Shown here: positions 36,918-46,622 of the stretch, in pieces
Layout of the letters: every line of letters starts with the position of its first letter
Numbering within the stretch: the first letter of the stretch is position 1
DNA from: Ophiobolus disseminans
Taxonomy: Eukaryota; Ascomycota; Dothideomycetes; Pleosporales; Phaeosphaeriaceae
Assembly: GCA_010093685.1 (NCBI GenBank)
Contig: MU006221.1
Span: forward strand, 389,631 to 453,630
Length of the DNA: 64,000 nucleotides
Direction of reading: 5' to 3'
Made by a program: the position numbers and the translations under genes
The notes under the pieces: generated by a model
Database searches by the model: none
Seen by the model: only the letters and a program-made list of their open reading frames with translations
Told to the model about the DNA's origin: nothing

Positions 36918-38552
36918 TCAAACATTAGCAACCATTATCCTAGGGGCGCAAGATCCAAACTTACTGTCATACACGACCCTACACACGCCATTAACCTCAT
37001 TCACAATCCGCCGACTAACCTTTTTGAGAAACTCGCCATCAAACGGGTACCAATCCGCCGTCATAAAGTCGCTCGTCTCCACGGCTCGGAGCGCAATTAC
37101 CTGGTCGTGCACGCGCTTGTCGCCCATGACGCCGACGGCTTTGACGGGCAACAGGGCGGCAAACGCCTGGCTGATTTTCTTGTACAGGCCCGCGGCGCGG
37201 ATCTCTTCGATGAAGATGAAGTCTGCTTCGCGTGCGATGCGCACTTGTTCGCGCGTGACTTCGCCTAGGATGCGGATAGCGATGCCGGGGCCGGGGAAGG
37301 GGTGGCGCCAGACGAGGTCTTCTGGGATGCCGAGTTCGACGCCCAGGGCGCGCACTTCGTCTTTGAAGAGCTCGCGCAGAGGCTCGATGAGTTTGAGGTT
37401 CATGTCTGCTGGGAGGCCGCCGACGTTGTGGTGCGTTTTGATGGTTTGTGAGGGGCCTTTGAAGGAGAGAGATTCGATGACGTCTGGGTAGAGCGTGCCT
37501 TGAAGGAGCCATTCGATTTCGCCGGCGTTGCTGGACTTGTGTGCGTCTGCTGCGATCTTCTTTGCTTGCGATTGGAAGACCTCGATGAAGGTGTTTCCGA
37601 TGACTTTGCGCTTTTGCTCGGGGTTGTCGGTGATGCCCTTGAGACGGTCGAGGAACATGTCGGACGCGTCGATGACGGTGAGGTTGATGCCCAGGCCCCT
37701 TTCGAGCGTCTCCTTGACCTGCTTTGCCTCATTCAGCCTCAGCACGCCGTTGTCGACCATGACGGCGTGGAAGCGGTCGCCGATAGCCTCCTTCATCAGC
37801 TTAGCTGCAACCGTAGAGTCGACGCCGCCGCTGACTGCGCCAATGACCTGCCCCTTGTCGCCGACCAGCTTCCGGATGCGTGTAATCTCCTGGTCCACGA
37901 ACTTACCCATAGTCCAGTCTGTCTGCGCCTGGCAGATATCGACCGCAAAGTTTTTGAGCACAATCTTGCCCTTTGGTGTATGTGTGACCTCCGGGTGGAA
38001 CTGGATGCCATAGTACTTGCTCGTCTTGTGCGCAATGCCTGCGAACGGCGCATTGGTGGTGGTCGCGACTGTGGTGAAGTCCTGAGGCATGTGACTAAGC
38101 TTGTCGCCGTGGCTCATCCACACCTCAAGCTCATTGCCCAGGTCCTTGAACAGCTCGTCCATATGTCCGCCTTGGTTCTCCACCTTCAAGATCGCGTGTC
38201 CGTACTCCCTCTTCTCGCCCGCAGCCACGCCGGCATTCTTGCCGAAATGCCATGCCATCTCTTGCAGTCCGTAGCATATTCCGAGAATCGGAACCCCGAG
38301 GTCGAACACTGCATGATCAACGTGCGGTGCGCCTTCCTCATATACCGAGTATGGGCCGCCGGAGAGAATGATGCCCTTGGGTTTGAACGGGATATCGGCG
38401 AGTTTGGTGTTGCACGGGAGCATCTCGGAGTAGACATTGAGTTCGCGGAGTCGTCGTGTGATGAGATGTGTGTATTGTGAGCCAAAGTCGAGCACGAGGA
38501 TGGTGTCGAAGGTCTTGTGGGGCGGAATTGGGTCTGAGTTGTCGGTCGCCAT
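36918..38552 (-). CDS. GUA1: GMP synthase (glutamine-hydrolysing)
   Basis: Single exon, 544 residues, the expected length. It converts XMP to GMP using ATP and glutamine, the last step of de novo guanine nucleotide synthesis in the cytosol. The class I glutamine amidotransferase domain has 'GGPYSVYEEGAPHVD', the nucleophile in 'GICYGLQ' (Cys93) and the 'FHPEV' partner residues (His186, Glu188). The ATP-pyrophosphatase domain has the P-loop SGGVDS at 241-246. The dimerisation domain contains 'PFPGPGIAIRI' and the protein ends '...GVCRVVYDSK'. The start is 208 bp from the divergent BCP1 gene, so the two share a promoter region. The opposite strand carries a long open frame that is only a shadow of codon bias. 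Confidence 0.97.
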   Translation of the reverse strand: MATDNSDPIPPHKTFDTILVLDFGSQYTHLITRRLRELNVYSEMLPCNTKLADIPFKPKGIILSGGPYSVYEEGAPHVDHAVFDLGVPILGICYGLQEMAWHFGKNAGVAAGEKREYGHAILKVENQGGHMDELFKDLGNELEVWMSHGDKLSHMPQDFTTVATTTNAPFAGIAHKTSKYYGIQFHPEVTHTPKGKIVLKNFAVDICQAQTDWTMGKFVDQEITRIRKLVGDKGQVIGAVSGGVDSTVAAKLMKEAIGDRFHAVMVDNGVLRLNEAKQVKETLERGLGINLTVIDASDMFLDRLKGITDNPEQKRKVIGNTFIEVFQSQAKKIAADAHKSSNAGEIEWLLQGTLYPDVIESLSFKGPSQTIKTHHNVGGLPADMNLKLIEPLRELFKDEVRALGVELGIPEDLVWRHPFPGPGIAIRILGEVTREQVRIAREADFIFIEEIRAAGLYKKISQAFAALLPVKAVGVMGDKRVHDQVIALRAVETSDFMTADWYPFDGEFLKKVSRRIVNEVNGVCRVVYDSKFGSCAPRIMVANV

Positions 38553-38760
38553 GTTGGACTGAATGTTTGCTGGGGTGAAATTATCGTTTGAAAGAGTGTG
38601 AGAAAAGGTACGTAAGGAGAAGTGTCGAGTTAGTGTTCGGGAGGGGTGACTCTAGGGTGGATTTCAAAAATTTAGGTGGGGCTATCGATAAGGACCATGC
38701 AGAGATGCGCGACCGCGTTTTCCAGTGCAGTCACTGCACCACCAACACAACACAGCACCA
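38553..38760. promoter_or_regulatory. Divergent promoter region, GUA1 / BCP1
   Basis: Only 208 bp separate the two start codons, so both promoters must lie here. It includes a TATCGATA word near 38681. I cannot assign factors. Confidence 0.55.
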
Positions 38761-39737
38761 ATGGCGAAACGAAAGTCAAAAGCCGACCCGGAAGACCTCC
38801 CCGACGCGCCCGATAAGCCCAAGCAGCAAGATGACGACGACTCGGGCAGCGACTCGGTATGCGCCGCCAAACTCCCCCCGCCATGCGCCGCTCACAAAAG
38901 TTAGGACATGGACATGGTCAACGTCGACTTCGAATGGTTCGACCCCCAGCCTGCCGTCGACTTCCACGGCCTCAAGACCCTCCTGCGCCAGCTGCTAGAC
39001 GTCGATTCGCAGCTCTTTGACCTCTCGCAACTCACAGACCTCATACTCTCGCAACCCACACTCGGCAGCACTGTGAAGGTTGATGGCAACGAGACGGATC
39101 CATACGCTTTCCTCACTGTCTTGAATCTGAAGACGCATAAAGTGCGTACCTGGCATATCTCACTCAAGCGCAACACATATTGACGCAGCAGCAGGACTCA
39201 AAAGTCATACAAGACCTAACAACCTACCTATCCCGGAAGTCAGGCCCCATACTGCCAGACTTACCCGCCCTCCTCGCCCCATCATCGCAAGCACAAGTCG
39301 GCCTCATCCTAACCGAGCGCTTCATAAACATGCCCCACGAAATCGTGCCCCCAATGTACGCCATGCTCCTCGAAGAAATCGCCTGGGCGCGCGACGCCTC
39401 CGAGCCCTACAATTTCACGCACTACCTGTTTCTCTCAAAGTGCTACAGCGAAATACAGTCGCAGCTGCCCAGCGCAGATGCGCCGCGGACGAAGAAGGCG
39501 AAGAAGGCGACGGAGGGGGAGGTGTTTTATTTCCATCCAGAGGACGAGGTGCTGCATAAACATGCGCTGGGACATGGCGGGTTCGAGTATGATACCCCCG
39601 TAGACGAGGGCGCGAGCGATAGTAAGCGGGCGTTTCAGGAGTTGGGAGTCAGGCCGATGGGGCATTTGGTGCTTGTTGATGCGGGGAGCTTTGAGGGTGC
39701 TGTGGCGGGCGTGAAGGCGTTTTTGAGCGGGGAATGA
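38761..39737 (+). CDS. BCP1: BCP1/BCCIP-family protein
   Basis: Three exons, 38761-38856, 38905-39141 and about 39189-39737, giving roughly 293 residues (yeast Bcp1 is of similar length). The acidic, Lys-rich N-terminus ('PDKPKQQDDDDSGSDS') leads into the family core 'VNVDFEWFDP', 'FHGLKTLLRQLLDVD' and 'SQAQVGLILTERFINMPHEI', a hallmark of the family, then 'YNFTHYLFLSKCY' and 'FYFHPEDEVLHKHA'. In yeast the protein acts in the nucleus in export of Mss4 and as a chaperone for ribosomal protein Rpl23. The first intron has donor GTATGC, the second GTGCGT. The second acceptor lies in a CAGCAGCAG run, so exon 3 could start one or two codons later. Confidence 0.93.
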
Positions 39738-39893
39738 AATATGCGAAAAGGCAGGGCGTCGTGGATTCTAACTGGTGTTACATTGCATACAGCACACACG
39801 CGCTCATCTACCTCTTCCTCAAGAAAACCGCATAGGAAAAAAAAGATGCAATCCCACTAGCTATTCACAATCCCCCGTCATGCCGTGCCGCGT

Positions 39894-40810
39894 CTAACCA
39901 ATAACAACCTTGCCCTCTTCGGGGAAGTCGTACGACGGAATCTCCAAGTTCAGCGGCGCCGGTCCCTTTCTTATGCGCCCCGAGATGTCGTAGTGCGAGC
40001 CGTGGCAAGGGCAGAACCAGCCTCCAAAGTCGCCCGCCTCGCCAATGGGCACGCATCCCAAGTGAGTGCAGACGCCGAGCATGATGAGCCACTCTGGCTT
40101 CTGGACGCGGTCGCCGTCGGACTGGGGGTCGCGCAGGGACTCCCACTTTGTGTCTTCTGCCTCTTTGATTTCGGACTCTGTGCGGTGGCGGATGAAGACG
40201 GGCTTGCCGCGCCATTTGATAATGACCTGGTGGCGTGTTAGCGTGGATGTGGGGGAGGGTGTGTTGGGGACCAGAGGGGGCACGCACGTTCTTGCCCTCG
40301 GGGATGGCGGCGAGGTCAATTTCTACTTTTGCTTGGGCGAGGACGTCGGCGGAGGCGGACATGTTGACGAGGAAGTCTGTAGGCGGGGGTTAGCTTGTCA
40401 TCTGTATCAAGCCGAGCTCCCATGCCATCCGCAAAACAGCCAATTGCACTGCTGCAGCTCCACAGCCGGTCATGCTCCCAATTCCATGCCCCCTCTTATG
40501 ACATGCAGCTATCACTGTGCTGGGTCGCCGTACCTTGCACAGTGGCCTTCGCGCCAAGCGCCGACAGCGCACCCATAGTGCCGACCATGAAGTACTGGAA
40601 GACCTTGGGGCCCGTCTCGCCGCCCTTATTCCTGTACGCGGCAAACGACGGGATCTTGGTGGAGTCGGGGCTGCTCTTGAAGGGGCTGTCGAAGGACGAG
40701 GCCGAGGCATTGCGCGTCTGCAGCGCGGTGCAGCCGGCGCGGGCGACGGGCAATTGGTGGGCGGTCCATGAGCGTGCAATGGCACGGGATGTGTTTGCGA
40801 GGGCGGGCAT
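39894..40810 (-). CDS. RIP1: Ubiquinol-cytochrome c reductase Rieske iron-sulfur subunit
   Basis: Exons 40810-40534, 40376-40288 and 40226-39894, giving 232 residues, as in other fungi. It is the 2Fe-2S subunit of respiratory complex III in the mitochondrial inner membrane and passes electrons from ubiquinol to cytochrome c1. The N-terminus is an Arg/Ser/Ala-rich mitochondrial presequence, followed by a single membrane anchor ('YFMVGTMGALSALGAKATV'). The cluster ligands are in 'CTHLGC' (Cys175, His177) and 'CPCHGSH' (Cys194, His197); Cys180 and Cys196 can form the stabilising disulfide. It converges with BCP1, the stops being about 155 bp apart. Not to be confused with RIP mutation mentioned elsewhere. 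Confidence 0.97.
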
Positions 40811-41360
40811 CGTGGACGCGGGCGCGGATGTGGGTGCTGGGGATGGCGTGGGTGAGGTCGTTGACGATTGAAGATTTGGCAGGTCGCAGCTGCCGCTTCG
40901 GCGGGCTCTTAGTAACGAGGGTGTCGTGCCCTCCTATTGGTGAGTGGGACCTAGTAAGAGAACACCAAACTGCGTCATCCATGGATTATTTCAACACCAT
41001 AAAAGTCATTCATCTGACTTTACTATTTGCTAGGAACATACGTGCAAGCTGATACAGTGACTGCTGTCCGTCTCCACGATGACTGGTCTCAGCCGTATAC
41101 ATCAGCTTGGCGTCTGCCTGTTTCTTTCAGCTTGATATCGCGTAGTCCTTTAGATTCCACTATCATTTGCTGAATGCTCAACCGTGGCTTTCAGTATCGA
41201 CCCTGCAGATGCAAAGGGCGGTACGGCAAGGGCGCTAAGAATTGCACCTCTTGATAAAAGCCCTGGGTTGATCTCACCTTCATCAACCACACCACTGCAA
41301 CCTCGTCACTTCAATACCTCGAGAAATCAAAGGCTAGCAGACGCTCCAAATTCTACAGTC
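40811..41360. promoter_or_regulatory. Divergent promoter region, Rieske gene / POA1
   Basis: About 550 bp between two divergent start codons. A reading frame in phase with POA1 is open upstream of 41361 but lacks an ATG. No specific regulatory site is claimed. Confidence 0.4.
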
Positions 41361-42179
41361 ATGGCCCCCAAGAACAACGAAAGCATAACCTCATATTTCC
41401 AGCCCGCAGGCGAGGCTAAAGGCAAGAGCAAGGCAGTCATAAAAAGCACCGAGGAGAGTAACCCAAACACATCCAAAGCAACGTCTCAGTCACATCCACA
41501 GACCAAAGGCAAAGGAAAGCGACAAACCTCATCCTCACCACTACCCCCAACAAAAAAGCGACCCAACACCACATCCACACCCACCACCCAGCCCTCCCAT
41601 CTCGCCTACACCGACATCCCATCCAACTGGCTCCAAGACACCCCCGCAAATGACTCCCCCACCCTCCACCTAACCCACCACAAAGGCGACCTCTTCGCCG
41701 CCCCCGCTCACACCCTCCTCATCCACGCTTGCAACACTCAGGGTCATTGGGGCGCCGGCATAGCCAAAGCCTTCAAGTCGCTCTACCCGGCTGCATATCG
41801 CGCACACCACGCCTTCTGCGCAAAGGCGCATGACCCCAAGACGAAGCCTGTTCCTACAGGCACCTCGCAACTTCTCGCGCCCGTGGACGGCAGCGAGCAC
41901 TGGATTGGATGTGTATTCACGAGCGCCAAGTACGGCCGGGCGAAGGATAAGCCGGACGCTATTGTGCGGAATAGTGTGGCGGCGGTGGAGATGTTGCTTG
42001 AGCTTGTAAGGGTGGCGAAGGAGGCTGGGGAGGAGGTAGGGGTGGTAAGGATGTGTAAAATCAATAGTGGGAAGTTCGGTGTGCCGTGGGAGAGGACGGA
42101 GGAGGCGTTGAGAGGGATTGTGCTGAGGGAGGGGTGGCCCGGTGAGATTGAGGTTTGGGAACCGAGGGAGGAGGTTTGA
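41361..42179 (+). CDS. POA1: Macro-domain ADP-ribose-1''-phosphate phosphatase (Poa1 type)
   Basis: 272 residues from ATG 41361, in a good context (GTCATGG). The N-terminal 110 residues are Lys/Ser/Thr/Pro-rich and disordered. The macro domain (about 120-270) shows 'ITHHKGDLF'-like entry ('LTHHKGDLFAAP'), the ADP-ribose loop 'IHACNTQGHWGAGIAKAF', 'LLAPVDGSEHWIGCVFTSAKYG' and 'CKINSGKFGVPWERT'. These match the Poa1 group, which removes phosphate from ADP-ribose-1''-phosphate, a by-product of tRNA splicing, or hydrolyses ADP-ribose esters. The extreme N-terminus 'NNESITSYFQ' resembles a PCNA-interacting box. The frame extends upstream of the chosen start without an ATG. Confidence 0.9.
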   Translation: MAPKNNESITSYFQPAGEAKGKSKAVIKSTEESNPNTSKATSQSHPQTKGKGKRQTSSSPLPPTKKRPNTTSTPTTQPSHLAYTDIPSNWLQDTPANDSPTLHLTHHKGDLFAAPAHTLLIHACNTQGHWGAGIAKAFKSLYPAAYRAHHAFCAKAHDPKTKPVPTGTSQLLAPVDGSEHWIGCVFTSAKYGRAKDKPDAIVRNSVAAVEMLLELVRVAKEAGEEVGVVRMCKINSGKFGVPWERTEEALRGIVLREGWPGEIEVWEPREEV

Positions 42180-42592
42180 GAGGTGGGATGGGATGGGATG
42201 GAGCCTGTGATTTGGGGTTTGATGGTGCGTGTATGTTCTTATACTGTTATGACCATGTCTAGGGAAATTAATGGGGATGGATAGGGCATACAGGTCTTTA
42301 TATGCTAGGACGGAAGATAGTCCAACATGTGTAGAATACAGCCACGCACCGCGTGTTGTTTTTGATGCCTCACCAAATCCGCGCTCCACCGTACGAAGAT
42401 GTGAAAATGATTCCGCGCATGGACGTGTAAAACATCTCATTTTCCATTATGGATATTTCTCGCGTCTTGGAATATGTTCCAGTCCATTCCATCCATCATC
42501 CACACATACATATCTTCCCCAATCAATAGCGCCTGTTCAATGCTTTTCCAACGCCACACAAAATGCAATCATTACAAGCAATTTCAACCCAG
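42180..42592. other. Convergent 3' region
   Basis: Holds the 3' ends of POA1 (+) and the histone-fold gene (-). No gene seen. Confidence 0.5.
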
Positions 42593-43461
42593 CTACCGCC
42601 CCGCCCCATTCACACTCGTAAACCCGCCCGTACTCCTCCTCACCTCAGGACTCGCAGTCGCCACTTGCCGCGGCGGCCCACGCATCTCCATCTCCAGCTG
42701 CATCGCCGCAGCATCCTCGACTTCTTTATCGCTGTCCTCGACGCGCGCATCGACGTCCATGGCGTCGGGCTCAGGTGCGGGTTGAATTCGTACCGGCGAC
42801 GAAGACGCCACGCCATTTTGCATCTCATCCCCCACACCTCCATCGCCATTACTCTTCCCCCCCGCCTTCCCCTTGCCCTTCCCCTTGCCCTCCCTCTCCA
42901 CCCTCTCCCTCTCCCTGCGCTCCTCGGTATCCTTCTCCCTCATTTCACGCTCCTCCTTCCTCTTCCTCGCCTCCTTAAACACGACCGTCTTCGGCACAAC
43001 ATCGACCGCAAACTCCAGGTTATCCGTCTTCGCGACCGCGCTGCTGACGTCGCGGTATTGTATGTTTCTGCGCGGCTTGCGCTCTGTTTTGACGACGTTG
43101 TGGGTGGTGGTGGCGAGGTGCTGGATGAACATTTCGGTGGCGAGCGCGATGGCGAAGGCGGCGTTTTTGGACACGTTGAGGCGCTCGGGGTCGGCGTGGA
43201 TGATTTTTTGGACACGGGCGACTGGGGAGAGTTAGTGGGGTGGAGAAGATGGAGCGTGTTGGGATTGGGGGGCGGGGTTTAGATGGAGACGGGAGAGAGG
43301 TTTGGTGCTGGAATTGAGAGTGCGTTGGGAGGTGTGCTGGGTGTAGTAATGGCTCCATGGCTCAATAGGCTTTGGGATGGGAACGGCTGAAACTTACGAG
43401 GAAGCGACACATGTCCAGTGACCTCCTTCGAGGGCGCAATCGGGGTGTTGTTGTACGGCAT
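42593..43461 (-). CDS. Histone-fold protein, Dpb3/POLE4-like (CBF/NF-Y family)
   Basis: Two exons, 43461-43398 and 43221-42593, joined by a 176-nt intron (donor GTAAGT, acceptor CCCCAG), giving 230 residues. The joined sequence reads 'HVSLPLARVQKIIHAD' then 'NVSKNAAFAIALATEMFIQHL' and 'NIQYRDVSSAVAKTDNLEF', a complete histone fold. It is closest to the group with Dpb3 (DNA polymerase epsilon accessory subunit) and CHRAC-type chromatin remodelling subunits. The C-terminal half is unusual: a long Lys/Glu/Arg-rich helix ('KEARKRKEEREMREK'), a 'GKGKGKGK' run and an acidic tail. The histone-fold call is firm; which complex it serves is inference, with NC2/Bur6-type proteins as the alternative. Confidence 0.85.
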
Positions 43462-43937
43462 CTTTGCGCCTGGGAAACCGCGCTGAGGGTCAAGGTGTAG
43501 TATCGATTTGCGCGTCCCAACTGCTCCGAGGTGCACAATAGCTGTTCGAATTATGATGCACCTAGTTTGACGCGTCAGAGTCGTGGGTGTATGTGTGTGT
43601 GTTGCTGGTAACGCGTGTTGAAGTTGGTGAGCTGCCGTGGTCGAGGTGTAGTAAACCTTGGAAGTTCCGCGGTGCAGCCTTGCAGCATGGGTACTTTCAT
43701 CGTAAGCAGGTTTAACCGAAGCCGCTGCGGCTTACTGCATCGGGAAGGGTGTTTGGAACCTTGATGATGCTGAGATGAAGCGCCCACCTTCCTACAAACT
43801 TTTCTACTTTTCTGACAAGTGCCGATAGGAAGATTGACTATTCGTTACTACCGGTCAACGTATTACGAGTACTTCTGCAATTGGCTTTCTGACACCTGCA
43901 TCACGATCTGGTACTACCTACCGTCGCAACGCTAGCC
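43462..43937. promoter_or_regulatory. Divergent promoter region, histone-fold gene / carboxypeptidase
   Basis: 476 bp between divergent starts. No specific factor site is claimed. Confidence 0.4.
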
Positions 43938-45453
43938 ATGAAGCTACCTCTAGCATGCCTTCTTGCAGCGAGTGTGACCACAACTGCATTGTCTCAGATT
44001 CCGTTCCAGGAAACACCAGACATCTCGGGCTTCAAGGTCCATCAGTCCCAGTTCTCCCCTGACCATTCCATCCGCATCAAGCAGCAACAAAACTCCACCC
44101 TCTGCGATGCCCACTCGAAGCAGTACACGGGCTGGCTAGATGTCGGCTCCAAGCACCTTTTCTTCTGGTACTTTGAGTCGCAGAACAAGCCTTCCGAGGA
44201 CCCATTGCTGCTATGGCTTACCGGTGGTCCTGGAGCTTCGTCGATGATTGGGCTGCTACAAGAGCTGGGGCCTTGTTTGATCAACGAGCATGGCAACGGT
44301 ACGGTATATAACGAATACGGGTGGAGCAAGAATGCAAACATCATCTTCGTGGACCAGCCTGCTGGCGTCGGGTTCAGCTACCTCGACGAAGGGATCCCCG
44401 TGCCTGGGACGAGTTTCACAGCGGCCGCGGACATGCAACACTTCTTGCAGCTATTTACGGCCGATGTGTTTCCGGATCTTGAGGGCAGGAAATTTCATAT
44501 CACAGGCGAGAGCTATGCTGTGCGTGCAAGTCCATGTTACATTATCCCAGTTGCTAACTCAACTGTAGGGCCACTATGTCCCAACACTGGGCGCACAGAT
44601 TGTGTCTCAAAACGCGCTCTATCCTAAACGCCCTCAAATCAATCTGGCGTCTATCTTCGTTGGTAACGGTTACGTTTCGCCTCTGGATACTGCCTTTGGC
44701 TACTGGGAGACACTCTGCACTACCAATCCTGGCGTCGAAGCTCCCATTTTTAACCAAACACGCTGCGACATCATGGCCTCCAATCTACCGCGTTGCATGG
44801 ACCTCGGCAAGGTGTGCTACAACCATCCCGACGTAGCAATCTGCCAGGCTGCCGAGGAGGTGTGCTGGACTGGCATTATCGAGCACTACGACGGCGAGTC
44901 TGGCGCGGGCGGTCGCAATCGCTTCGATATTACGCATCCGTGTCAGACAGGAGACGATATGTGCTATCCAGAAATCCAACGCATCTCAGATTATTTGAAC
45001 ACACCGTGGGTCTGGGAGGCTCTGGGTGTACCCAAAGCCGTCACAAACTACAGCGTCATATCCGAAGACGTCTACATGGCATTCGCACTAACATCCGACG
45101 ACGCAAGCACCACACAGCCCCAGGTACTCTACCTGCTCGACGCCGGCATCGACGTGCTCTTCTACCAGGGCAATCTGGACTTGGCATGCAACACGGCGGG
45201 TAATCTACAGTGGGCAAACTCGATGCAGTGGAAGGGTCAGCCGGCGTTTGTTGCGCAGCCGAAGAGGGCGTGGAAGGATGGCGGGAAGGCAATCGGGTGG
45301 TTTAAGGAGGTTAAGGTCGAAACGAGAAGCGGGAGGCAGACTACTTTTGCTATGTCTACGGTGGATGGGGCGGGGCATATGGTACCGTACGATAAGCCGA
45401 GGGAGGCGTTGGCATTGGTGGAGAGGTGGTTGGGAGATAGGAGCTATGCGTAG
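43938..45453 (+). CDS. Secreted serine carboxypeptidase (S10 family)
   Basis: Exons 43938-44519 and 44569-45453, giving 488 residues. A signal peptide ('MKLPLACLLAASVTTTALSQ') directs the protein to the secretory pathway, to the vacuole or outside. It removes C-terminal residues from peptides at acid pH. Catalytic residues are visible: Ser192 in 'GESYAGHY' (formed across the intron), Asp398 in 'YQGNLDLACNT' and His464 in 'GAGHMVPYD'. Also typical are 'WLTGGPGASSMIGLLQELGPC' (the family usually has GGPGCSS; here Ala replaces Cys) and 'VDQPAGVGFSY'. Several N-glycosylation sequons are present (NST, NGT, NQT, NYS). The 49-nt intron has donor GTGCGT and branch TGCTAAC. Confidence 0.95.
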
Positions 45454-45735
45454 ATGAAGATGGGTACATATCATAGTCCTTGTGTACATGTGACTTGATA
45501 TATACACAGCAATATGGCGAGCACTTTGCTTTGTAGAGGATCGGTGGATCTGCGTGGAGTAGCAAGTCATCACTAGATGCAGCTCGATGGCAGAGCCGCA
45601 TTTGGGCTCAACAGCTCGCAATCGCAACACACCAATCATGCCAGGGAAGTATGGTACAGCCCGCAGGTCGCACACCACTGTGCGCCACGGTGATTAGTGC
45701 CCGAGATTTGGTGTCTTTTCTCCACAGAAGAATAT

Positions 45736-45758
45736 TTACGTCATCGAGTTATGACGTA
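45736..45758. promoter_or_regulatory. Paired inverted CRE (ATF/CREB) sites
   Basis: TTACGTCAT (45736-45744) and ATGACGTA (45751-45758) face each other across 6 bp, about 115-136 bp upstream of the next start codon. Both match the bZIP ATF/CREB consensus TGACGTMA that Atf1/AtfA-type stress regulators bind. Two good matches this close are unlikely by chance in so short a promoter. Confidence 0.6.
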
Positions 45759-45871
45759 GCATCGGACAGACATTTACATTAAAATCGGAACGACCTCCAG
45801 GCACAGGAAACACAAAACCATTTTCAACTCTCCATCAAACTTCAAAACAACCCTCACACTTCACAGTTAAC

Positions 45872-46302
45872 ATGTCTGGAAACTCAAGCGTCGGAAATTC
45901 TGGTGTGTACCAGGCTGACGACCAGCGCACCGTCAGCGACGCTACCATCGAGGAGGAGAAGAAGGAGAACAGATTCCACGAGGGCAAGGATAACTCGCAC
46001 TTGGCTCAAGACTCCAGTACGTTCACGTCATCATAGACAGTTCCACTCCCCTTCCATCATGCTTCAAAAGCATCGATGCTAACCCAATGGCAGAGGACGA
46101 GCGCTCCATCAAGAACAAGCTTGCGCGCGAGGAGAAGCGCGAGAACGAGGACGAAGACATCTCAGAGCAGGAGAAACTCCGCCGGGAAGACGCCACTGCG
46201 CCTGCGCGCGCCCACGGCAATGAGCCCAGCAAGGGGGCAAAGATCGACCAACAGATCCGCGAGGAGGAAGAGGAGGAGCTCAGACGCAAGGGCAAGGCTT
46301 AG
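45872..46302 (+). CDS. Small, highly charged hydrophilic protein, unrecognised
   Basis: Exons 45872-46016 and 46094-46302 with a 77-nt intron (donor GTACGT, branch TGCTAAC), giving 117 residues. There are no hydrophobic segments. The composition is mostly Glu, Lys, Asp, Arg, Ser, Asn and Gln, with an N-terminal Ser/Gly/Asn stretch and an 'EEEEEELRRKGKA' end. Such sequences are typically disordered. The leader before the ATG is C/A-rich, as in highly expressed fungal genes, and paired CRE sites lie upstream, so a stress- or spore-related role is a reasonable inference. No function can be assigned from sequence. Confidence 0.8.
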
Positions 46303-46622
46303 ATACCCCGCTGAAGACTGGGACGGTATGAGACGCCAATTGTCCAGCATTGAGCTGAGACTTGGAGTATGAAATGAATAACAAACCTTCAAATATTCTG
46401 AGCTTTGAAGAGATTGTGAGGCTCATGATGCAAACTTCGCGTGACTGTCGTGCTTCCCCTCCATGCAACAAAATGACTCGCGCGCGACCTCGGAACAAAT
46501 GCCGACAGCAATAACCCCTCGACATGTCTGATACCAGCTCCAAGGCCGACGTCGCCCTGTCTTCGGAACATCAACGCCCGTCCCAAGCTCGAATTCCTCC
46601 GTGACAAAGCATTGCGACTTAC

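Noticed and set aside
37500..38480. 326-codon plus-strand frame opposite GMP synthase
   Set aside because: It is the antisense shadow of a well-identified gene with G/C-ending codons; the translation has no recognisable features.
41184..41360. N-terminal extension of POA1
   Set aside because: The frame is open but begins at GTG, not ATG, and overlaps the promoter; 41361 has a good ATG context.
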